Below, one piece after another: positions 55,055 through 62,153 of a stretch of DNA of 64,000 bases; within the stretch, counting starts at the first letter, position 1, and each line of letters starts with the position of its first letter. Made by a program: the position numbers and the translations under genes. The DNA is from SZUA-36 sp964650905 (GTDB lineage Bacteria; Pseudomonadota; Gammaproteobacteria; Xanthomonadales; SZUA-36), in the NCBI GenBank assembly GCA_964650905.1, contig CAZYVH010000003.1:1-64000 (forward strand), read 5' to 3'. The notes under the pieces were generated by a model. That model was not told the origin of the DNA. It was given only the letters and a program-made list of their open reading frames with translations, and made no database searches.

Positions 55055-57478
55055 TTACTCCCTGATCGACCTGACGACACGAAAACCGGTAAAATCATTA
55101 CGGTCGCCATTTTTCAGGTTAAAACGGGCCGGTAACCGTATGTCACGTGTTCCGGTCAACCATGAACCGCCACGCGTCATGTGCGAACTGCACAACCCCT
55201 GGCCCCAGGCCTTGCCATCTGAAGGCGCGTCGAGATAGGAGAGGTTCATACAATCAGCCGTCCATTCGGCGACATTACCGATGACATCGTAAAGACCAAA
55301 AGCATTGGCCATAAAGGTGCCGACCAGCGCCGTTCCAACTGCCAAGGTGTCAGCACAGGCGGCGTGTTGCCAGCGGAAGCTGGTCTCACTCCCGGCAATG
55401 TTGGCGAAGCGGCACAGACCGGCCGGGGTTCCGCCCAGCCATTCCCCGGTCTCCCCGGCTCGCGCGAAATATTCCCACTCACTTTCACTCGGAAGACGGT
55501 AACTTTGACCGGTTTTATCACTCAGCCAGCGCACGTACTCACCGGCGTCATTCCAGGAAACCATGATCACCGGGTGTTGGCCTCGACCCCAGCCATTGTC
55601 GTCGGGCCGGGTTGTGCAGCCCCCGGCGTCAACACAGGCGTCCCATTCTTGTAGTGTGACCTCGAAGATAGCGACTGCGAACGGTGCATTGATACTGATC
55701 ATACGACGGGGTTTTTCCAGACCGAGCGCCAGCGGGGAGGATTCTGCAGAACCCTGCCAGTAACTGCCACTGGGAACCACGATCATTTGTGGGCACGTGT
55801 TGCAGTCACTGAAAGATTTACCCGGTCTTAATGTCAGCTGGTCGAGATGTTGCAGGGCGGAGCTGACACTAGACCCCCTCGGAAAGGCATCAACATACGC
55901 CTGATAAGCAGCCTTTGTGTCCAGCTTTAGTGCGCTGGCAAAAGCATTTGCGTCATCACGCTGGTCCTTGAGAAGGCGGTGGATGCGTCCGGCTTCCTCG
56001 ATGTGCTGACCGGCCGGCCAGGCATGGATGTAATTATCCAGCGATGCCAGCGTACGCTTGTCAATCGCCGCCTGCCAGGCATCCTGCTCCTGGCGGATTT
56101 TTGCCAAACGCTCTCGTTCCTGTTTCGCCTCTCTCTTTTTGAGTGCATCGATGTGCTGCATGGCCTCGCTCTGGTGCAGTCCATTGGGGAATTGATCGAG
56201 GTAATCTTCAAAAGCGGCTACCGTGCCTTCGGTATTTAATTCCTGCCAGGTCTTATCATCAAGCACCTCCAGTTGAACCCGGGCCTGTGCGACATAGACC
56301 GACGCCGGAAAATCCTGCATGAAACGCCGGTACGACAAGGTTGTGTCGGCCTCCAGCGCGGCATGCCAGCGGCTGGTCTCCTCCACAGCAGGTCTGGCGG
56401 TGGCTGACGGAATACTTTCCGTATTCTCGGGCGTCGGCGACAGCGCAGCACCCGGGGGGCTCTTTTCTGTCAGCAAAAATAGAGCAATAGTGACCATGAC
56501 CAGAAGCAACACCCCGAGTAACACACGCGGCAACCATTCCTTGCCTTCGCGCGGATCGCTGGCAATGGATTTGCCACCCGGCACCGAGCGCCGCCAGTCG
56601 AGGCTCTTGAATGTTTTCTGCCATTGCCTGACGTCCATCGGCCTGTCCTGCGGCAGCAGATACAGGCCCTGCCCGATGACAGTGGCAATGCTTGCAAATC
56701 GAGTGTCTGTCAACAATTCGCCAGGCGCTATCAACGGGTCCGCCTCGCCGGCGTCGAGTGCTTTTTGCCGGGCGCTTGCCGGTGGTGGAATTTTCCCGCT
56801 CACGCAGCGGTAGAGGGTGGCTGCCAGACCATAAATATCCGTCCACGGACCAATACGCCCATCGACCGCGGATTGCTCCAGTGCTGCGTAACCCTCGCTG
56901 CCCCGCGGAAAGCGCTCAGATCGATCGAGCGGTGAGGCGGCGATACCGAAATCCAGCAGAATGGGGCCGTGCTCGTCGCCCATGTAGATGTTGGCGGGCT
57001 TGATGTCCTGGTGGATGATCCCGTGCTCGTGGATGTAGGTGAGTCCGTCCATCATTGCCAGCATCAGGCTGCTTGTTTGCTTAGGGTCCAGGATGTCCGT
57101 GGTTTGCAGGATTTCGCTCAGGGGCTTGCCGGGGTAATAGGGCATCAGGAAGTAAGCGGTGCCATTGGCTTCAAAATAGCGAAGTATCCTGACGATATTG
57201 GGATGCTCCAGTTCAGCCAGCAGGCGGCCTTCGGTCAGAAAACGTTCAAGACCCTCTTTAAATGACTTCCCGGATGCCGGGTTCCGGGCAGACAGCGTTC
57301 CGTCACCGCGCCGGGAAACGTGCTTAGCCGGCAGGTATTCCTTGAGTGCAAACTGTGTTCCGATCGCAGTATCTGATACCTGGTAGGTGACACCGTTTGC
57401 GCCGCTGCCGAGCACGGCATTGACCTGCAGGTCGCGTATGAATGCCCCGGGCGGCAAGGAGGAAGGTATTGTACTCAC
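55055..57478 (-). CDS. Transmembrane Ser/Thr protein kinase fused to a formylglycine-generating-enzyme (FGE-sulfatase) domain
   Basis: The 807-residue protein has a kinase domain (about 17-290): glycine loop LGSGANG (23-29), lysine in FALKEYLP (46), DFG at 176-178, and HQDIKPAN at the catalytic loop, so HRD is HQD. A membrane segment lies near 318-336. Outside the membrane are four short repeats of the type F-x-x-Y-x-x-x-x-P-x-x-x-x-x-x-x-A (near 382-399, 421-439, 479-496, 523-541), then an FGE/SUMF1-like domain from 563 to the end (PSGSYWQGS, VSWNDAGEYVRWLS, LPSESEWEYFARAG, YDVIGNVAEWTAD, RGGSW, FTGFRVVR). Catalytic cysteines of true FGE are not evident, so this is probably a binding module. 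It overlaps the FHA gene upstream by 4 nt. Confidence 0.92.
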   Translation of the reverse strand: MSTIPSSLPPGAFIRDLQVNAVLGSGANGVTYQVSDTAIGTQFALKEYLPAKHVSRRGDGTLSARNPASGKSFKEGLERFLTEGRLLAELEHPNIVRILRYFEANGTAYFLMPYYPGKPLSEILQTTDILDPKQTSSLMLAMMDGLTYIHEHGIIHQDIKPANIYMGDEHGPILLDFGIAASPLDRSERFPRGSEGYAALEQSAVDGRIGPWTDIYGLAATLYRCVSGKIPPPASARQKALDAGEADPLIAPGELLTDTRFASIATVIGQGLYLLPQDRPMDVRQWQKTFKSLDWRRSVPGGKSIASDPREGKEWLPRVLLGVLLLVMVTIALFLLTEKSPPGAALSPTPENTESIPSATARPAVEETSRWHAALEADTTLSYRRFMQDFPASVYVAQARVQLEVLDDKTWQELNTEGTVAAFEDYLDQFPNGLHQSEAMQHIDALKKREAKQERERLAKIRQEQDAWQAAIDKRTLASLDNYIHAWPAGQHIEEAGRIHRLLKDQRDDANAFASALKLDTKAAYQAYVDAFPRGSSVSSALQHLDQLTLRPGKSFSDCNTCPQMIVVPSGSYWQGSAESSPLALGLEKPRRMISINAPFAVAIFEVTLQEWDACVDAGGCTTRPDDNGWGRGQHPVIMVSWNDAGEYVRWLSDKTGQSYRLPSESEWEYFARAGETGEWLGGTPAGLCRFANIAGSETSFRWQHAACADTLAVGTALVGTFMANAFGLYDVIGNVAEWTADCMNLSYLDAPSDGKAWGQGLCSSHMTRGGSWLTGTRDIRLPARFNLKNGDRNDFTGFRVVRSIRE

Positions 57479-58953
57479 TCCTCTACCCCTGGTTTCATAT
57501 GTATCCTCAGCCGAATGAGCACATCCCCCAGCAGGATTTCATCGTCCGGCGAGACAAACAGGATTTCGCCGGGCAGACAGGGGATCGTGCTGATAAATGT
57601 GCCGTTACTGGATCCCAGATCGGTAAGTGTCAGTGTCCCCGGCCGACCTTGCAAACGCGCGTGCGCACGGCTGATTGCAGCCGACTGCAGCCTGAGACCG
57701 GCTTCACCCCTGCCAATAACAACATCGATGGGTCCGGCTTCAATACCGCAGTAACGTTGCACCGCTTCTCCGTTGGCCAATATCCCTTCGAGCAGGAGCA
57801 TACCGGAGTACACGGCTGGCAGATCCTCGATGGCGGGTATTTCGGGTTCATCAAATGACGCAGTGGACACACGAGGGTGGGAGATTGCCGGGCTGGTGGC
57901 AAGCTCCGTGGTAGCGGGTTCCTCGGTGTGCGTATGGCCGTCTTGTATCAATGTGGGCGTGCTCACCATCTTAGGTCTGAGCCACCAGATGACGAAGGCC
58001 AGTATCGGTATTAAGCCCAACAGCAGCCAGACGGGGTCCTCATTGTTGCTTCCCGGGGCGGCTTGCCGAGCGGCGCTGCCCACCGGTTTGTGGCTGTCTT
58101 GAGTTGGCACCTCCTCAGTTGATCCACCTTGACTTGACCCTGCGATGGGCCGCTCCGGCAGCGCCTCAACACCAGAATCTGCAGGCCCGCTTTGATCAAC
58201 CATTACCTTTGCATGTTCAGCTTGCTGGCTGATTTTTGGGGCGGTAACGGTTTCCTTGAGGTTGCTTTGTTCGGGGCTGCCGCAGATGCTATGCTCATAA
58301 TCGATGTTCATATCGTCAAGCACACGGGCGATTTTTTTTGCATCGAGTAGGCCGATTGCAAGCTCGCCTTGCTGGTCATCCATCGTCGTCCCGGGTCTGA
58401 ACCCCGCCAGGTAACCGCAACGGTCAAACAGTGCCCCATTGACGGCGGGTAATGGCGTTTCTTTGGATAGAGGTGTCGATCCGGACCCGTCGCCGCTGGT
58501 GAACCGGGCTGGTAACCACAGGGGCGCTGTGCCCTTTGCAATCTTTTCAGCTGCTGGAAAGGCCGCGAAACGCAGCGTGTCTTCCAGCACGGCACCATTG
58601 TCTGCAAGTACGACAGCGGGTCGTTGTAAACCTTTGACCATCAGGACCGCCAGACCATCGGTGCTAGAACGACGGATGGTTTTTGCCGGGCGGCCGTTGC
58701 GGATGATGTCAGTGCCACCATCGAGGACCACGATCTCATCACCCTGCGCGACAAAATCAGCGGGCACCATGACCATGCCATCAGCGGAGATCACCACCCC
58801 GGTGGCAGGTTTGACAAAATCGTGCGCTACCAGTTTGAGTACCAGTACCACCGATGCGGGCATCTGTGCCATGCACGGCGGGGCCAAAAGCAGGCAGATA
58901 CAGCACAAAAACACGCCGCAATGGTCCGGTCTGCGCCAGGGTACAGCGTGCAT
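57475..58953 (-). CDS. Membrane-anchored pseudo-trypsin with C-terminal FHA domain
   Basis: The 492-residue protein has a signal-like N-terminus (to about residue 30), a domain resembling HtrA-type trypsin folds (ATGVVISADGMVMVPADFV, STDGLAVLMVKG, VNGALFDRCGYLAGF), a low-complexity linker, a membrane segment near 303-322 and a cytoplasmic FHA domain (VIGRGEAGLRLQSAAISRAH, TDLGSSNGTFI). At the positions of the protease triad the usual N-A-H is P-A-D and the N-S-G-G serine is missing, so it should be inactive as a protease and may sense a peptide or wall ligand. The FHA domain could bind phosphothreonine made by the kinase encoded next. Overlaps: 4 nt with the kinase, 1 nt with the MotA-like gene. 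Confidence 0.82.
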   Translation of the reverse strand: MHAVPWRRPDHCGVFLCCICLLLAPPCMAQMPASVVLVLKLVAHDFVKPATGVVISADGMVMVPADFVAQGDEIVVLDGGTDIIRNGRPAKTIRRSSTDGLAVLMVKGLQRPAVVLADNGAVLEDTLRFAAFPAAEKIAKGTAPLWLPARFTSGDGSGSTPLSKETPLPAVNGALFDRCGYLAGFRPGTTMDDQQGELAIGLLDAKKIARVLDDMNIDYEHSICGSPEQSNLKETVTAPKISQQAEHAKVMVDQSGPADSGVEALPERPIAGSSQGGSTEEVPTQDSHKPVGSAARQAAPGSNNEDPVWLLLGLIPILAFVIWWLRPKMVSTPTLIQDGHTHTEEPATTELATSPAISHPRVSTASFDEPEIPAIEDLPAVYSGMLLLEGILANGEAVQRYCGIEAGPIDVVIGRGEAGLRLQSAAISRAHARLQGRPGTLTLTDLGSSNGTFISTIPCLPGEILFVSPDDEILLGDVLIRLRIHMKPGVEE

Positions 58954-59696
58954 CAGGCGGGATAAAGCCTGTTGATCAGGTTGTCGAGACAGTACTGGCC
59001 AGAGCGATTGAGGGTCTTTTCTTCCCGGCCCTGAATCAGGTTCTGTAAAAATACCAGGATGGCCGCCATCACCAACGCCAGCAGTGTCGTACTGAATGCA
59101 ACACCGAGCCGCTCGGTAACCTGGTAGAGCATATCCGGGTTGTCCACGTTGGCGCGGTCGCCGGCGTAGTTGAGCGCCATCATGATACCGATGACGGTGC
59201 CGATGAAACCGAGTGTTGGCAGCAGCCAGATAATGTAACGCACGATGTTGTAGCGCAGGTCCAGTTCGTGCAAAAACAGCTCGAGACTTGAATTGAGCAG
59301 CGCGTTGGTCTGGTCAACCGAGCGGCTCAGGTTGAAGTTGAGTACACACCGCTCGATCAGACGTGGCAGAAAACACGTGGTGCGATACATGCTGCTGCGT
59401 ACTTTCTGGTATATCGGTGTGATGTCGTCACCGGGTCTTAAAACGGTTTCATCGTCGAGTGGCAGGTAACCCCGTTCAAACTGGCTTTCCTCGAGACGCC
59501 CGCTACGCCAACGGATCGATAATTCACCCAGGCCGGCAAAAAAGGTCAGCCACAGGACATTTTGCAGCGTGAAGGGCCAGGAACCTCGATTAATATCCAG
59601 CATGATAGTCGCCGCCTGGGGTGGCAGGACCCTGGCCAGCAGGGCGATGACCAGCACCCCCGCGAGTAAACTTATCAGCAATGTCAGATAGCGCAT
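58953..59696 (-). CDS. MotA/TolQ/ExbB-family proton channel subunit
   Basis: The product of about 247 residues has four hydrophobic segments: near residues 3-24, 38-55, about 150-172 and about 190-215. The last two carry the family hallmark LPTLGFIGTVIGIMMAL and LGVAFSTTLLALVMAAIL. Between segments 2 and 3 is a cytoplasmic part of about 90 residues. The proteins of this family form pentamers that use ion flow with a B subunit (MotB, TolR, ExbD). No classical B subunit is encoded here, but the two vWA proteins upstream have MotB-like anchors. A TTG at 59735 would extend it by 13 residues and overlap the FHA gene. Confidence 0.9.
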   Translation of the reverse strand: MRYLTLLISLLAGVLVIALLARVLPPQAATIMLDINRGSWPFTLQNVLWLTFFAGLGELSIRWRSGRLEESQFERGYLPLDDETVLRPGDDITPIYQKVRSSMYRTTCFLPRLIERCVLNFNLSRSVDQTNALLNSSLELFLHELDLRYNIVRYIIWLLPTLGFIGTVIGIMMALNYAGDRANVDNPDMLYQVTERLGVAFSTTLLALVMAAILVFLQNLIQGREEKTLNRSGQYCLDNLINRLYPA

Positions 59697-59715
59697 GGTG
59701 TCATTAATCCGTTTG

Positions 59716-60162
59716 TCAGGGTTGATCTTCTTCAATTTTCCCGGTCAGGGGGTTTCGTTTTGGGTTGCTCAGACCCGGCCCGGGTTCGGTAAAGCCCGTC
59801 ATTGAGCGTACGGGGGTATTTCCGCTACGTAATGAAAAATGTTTTTCACCCAGCCTGAGGTCAGTGTGTTTAGCAAACACCGAAGTCAGGCGTTCCAGTG
59901 GTATCTCGACCTCACCCATGCGAATCAGATCGCCGGTACACAAGCTGACCCTGCGGACACGGATCCATGCTCCGTTACGCTGCAAAAAAATACCGTTCCT
60001 GGAATCAGCGTCCACTACCCAGACACGTCCGTCCGTGGAGCGTTCAATAGACGCGTGGACACGCGACACGGTCGGGTGATCCAGCACCAGGTCACAGGCG
60101 GCGTTCCGGCCACAGCTTTTACTGATCAATTCAAATAACTCCTTGTGGTTATCATACCGCAC
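59716..60162 (-). CDS. Small cytoplasmic FHA-domain protein
   Basis: The 148-residue protein is mainly one FHA domain: GRNAACDLVLDHPTVSRVHA, then DADSRNGIFLQRNG and LCTGDLIRMGEVEIPL. Gly-Arg, Ser-Arg-x-His and the Asn-Gly pair needed for phosphothreonine binding are present. The C-terminal 45 residues are Pro/Gly-rich. It starts at a GTG. It lies between the vWA and MotA-like genes and could carry the kinase signal to the channel (inference). Confidence 0.85.
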   Translation of the reverse strand: MRYDNHKELFELISKSCGRNAACDLVLDHPTVSRVHASIERSTDGRVWVVDADSRNGIFLQRNGAWIRVRRVSLCTGDLIRMGEVEIPLERLTSVFAKHTDLRLGEKHFSLRSGNTPVRSMTGFTEPGPGLSNPKRNPLTGKIEEDQP

Positions 60163-60198
60163 GATGCCGGCATAAACGCCAATTGATGGCCGCCTGTC

Positions 60199-61137
60199 TC
60201 ATTGTGCAAGCGCCAGGAAACCACCGGAATTACCCCGCGCGAGGTTTTGCATAAACTCGACCGTGCCCTTGTATTTGAAATAATCACCGATGGTCACCGT
60301 GTGGATTTCCTTGTGTGAGGTATTGGACATCGTGATGTTCTGGGCCAGCGAGCGCGGCGGCAGATTGCCGTTATAGACCGGATTGGGGAGACCATCGCTG
60401 AGCAGGATGATAGCTTCCGACGGACCCTTGAAAGCCACCTGGAAAGCGTCCTTGAGCGACGAGGCACCGGCAAACTGACCCTTCAGCTGGCTGATAAAGT
60501 GCATTGCCCCGGTGCGATTCTGGTGGCTCATGACCACCAGCGAACCATCGGCTGGCCAACGGTGATAGCTCGGGCCCGAATCCAGTTGCTGAAAACCGAG
60601 GATACCAAATTCATAACCAGGCCTGAGTGAATCCATGGCCCGCGCGACGGTCCGCCAGACCAGTTCATCGTATTGAGCTAAATACTTGTTCATGTCGATC
60701 ATGAACAGGATGCGGGTTTTGTCGGTTTTCAGACCGAGAAACCTGAAGGTCACCAGCTTGCTGCCGGTTTTCTTCCGCGTTTCCACTGGTGAAGACGGTG
60801 GGGGTGGTGGCTGGTCCTTGTGTGCCTGCAAACGGGCATGGATGGCCCGGATTTCACTGGAAACAATATCCTGCTCGGCGATGAGCTCCCGCTGCCGGGT
60901 GCTCGCCGCCGCAATGGCCTGGCGGGCCTTACTGATACCGGCCACCGTATCATCCAGCTCGGCCTCGGTTTGATTGGTCTCTGATTCGATATAATCCAAG
61001 TGCTTGACCAGTTGGGCCTCCTTTTGGTAATCCGGCATCATGATGATCGTGATGATGATGAAAGCACCCATGGCAGAGGCAAACAGATCAATGGCTGAGA
61101 GCGAGAACACACCGAAACTGCGCAGCCGTGTCCTCAT
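60199..61137 (-). CDS. MotB-like membrane protein with degenerate vWA domain (vWA-1)
   Basis: The 312-residue protein has a short cytoplasmic N-terminus, then SAIDLFASAMGAFIIITIIM with an aspartate right before a single membrane segment, the arrangement of MotB/ZorB-type stator subunits. A coiled-coil stretch (about 40-105) and a Pro-rich linker follow, then a vWA-like domain in the periplasm. The metal site D-x-S-x-S is replaced by DMNKY in ILFMIDMNKYLAQYD, while LLSDGLPNP remains. It is a paralogue of the next gene upstream and overlaps it by 4 nt. Confidence 0.85.
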   Translation of the reverse strand: MRTRLRSFGVFSLSAIDLFASAMGAFIIITIIMMPDYQKEAQLVKHLDYIESETNQTEAELDDTVAGISKARQAIAAASTRQRELIAEQDIVSSEIRAIHARLQAHKDQPPPPPSSPVETRKKTGSKLVTFRFLGLKTDKTRILFMIDMNKYLAQYDELVWRTVARAMDSLRPGYEFGILGFQQLDSGPSYHRWPADGSLVVMSHQNRTGAMHFISQLKGQFAGASSLKDAFQVAFKGPSEAIILLSDGLPNPVYNGNLPPRSLAQNITMSNTSHKEIHTVTIGDYFKYKGTVEFMQNLARGNSGGFLALAQ

Positions 61138-62120
61138 CCAGAGACACCTACAAAATCACCATTGTTGAGCCGGGCCAGGGTCTGCAGGAAGAGCACCAGA
61201 TTACGGTTATGGGTGTAGTCGCCGATGGCGACGGTGTGCAATTCGGTTTGCCTGAACTGGTTCAGACGGGTGATCTCCTGCAGGATATACCCCGGCTGTG
61301 TATTGGGCTCACCGTCACTCATCAGGATCACGGCGCTGGCGGGGTATTCCAGTGCGGCCTGCAGTGCATAATGGGTCGGGGTTGAACCGACAAAGCGATG
61401 CACCAGCGAGCGTGCGAAAACCGATGCCTGGTAAAGGTTTTCCTTGTTGGCAGTAGCCAGCGTCTTGTTACCGGGAAAAGTCCAGAGGACGGGCTGCGGG
61501 TTACCCTGGTAACCGATGATCGCAAACCGGTTGCTTTCGTCCAGTGGTTTCAGCAATTCCAGGACCGTCTGTATCATCAGGTTCTCGTAACGGGTCATAC
61601 TGCCCGACATGTCAATAACGATGACAAAACTCTTTGCATGGGTCGCCAGACCGAGTATCGAAAATTCCACGCCGTGGGTAATGGCCTTGGGCTGTGGCTC
61701 CGGTTTGACGACCTTAAGCGGCTCGGCCACTGGTGTGGGCAGGTCCGCCAGTTGCCGTCTGCTGTCAGCCAACTGCTTTTTCAAGCGGGCGATACGTGTC
61801 TCGACACCCTGGTTGGATACATTGGCGTCCAGCAGTTCGCGTTGCAACTGCTCCTTCTCCGCCAGCCGCTCCTCAAGCTGGCCGGATGCAAGGCTGCGTT
61901 TTTGCATGACGTCCCGTGTCTTTGCAAAAGCCTCGTCGGGGTCGGCGTGTTGATAGTAGGGAAACAGCAGCATAACGAGCAGGATAAATGCACCCAGGGC
62001 AGAGGCGAACAGGTCCACGGCGGACGTCGAGAATACAGCAGTGTCTCTGTCAGGTATTTTCACAGGTTTCCGGGAATCAGCCGTTTGGAAGTTGACACCA
62101 GGGACGGCGATTATGTTCAA
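61134..62120 (-). CDS. MotB-like membrane protein with intact vWA domain (vWA-2)
   Basis: The 328-residue protein is the paralogue of the gene below. It has SAVDLFASALGAFILLVMLL (Asp before the membrane segment), a coiled coil (about 70-120), a Pro-rich linker and a vWA domain with an intact metal site, VIVIDMSGSMTRY, plus a threonine region near GSTPTHYALQ and ILMSDGEPN. The TTG at 62120 has AAGGA at good spacing; a GTG at 62063 would start closer to the conserved part. It is the first gene of the minus-strand operon, divergent from the TPR-like gene with 33 nt between. Confidence 0.87.
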   Translation of the reverse strand: MNIIAVPGVNFQTADSRKPVKIPDRDTAVFSTSAVDLFASALGAFILLVMLLFPYYQHADPDEAFAKTRDVMQKRSLASGQLEERLAEKEQLQRELLDANVSNQGVETRIARLKKQLADSRRQLADLPTPVAEPLKVVKPEPQPKAITHGVEFSILGLATHAKSFVIVIDMSGSMTRYENLMIQTVLELLKPLDESNRFAIIGYQGNPQPVLWTFPGNKTLATANKENLYQASVFARSLVHRFVGSTPTHYALQAALEYPASAVILMSDGEPNTQPGYILQEITRLNQFRQTELHTVAIGDYTHNRNLVLFLQTLARLNNGDFVGVSG

Positions 62121-62153
62121 TGCGGTCCTTAGCCAATTTTAAACGAAACCGCA

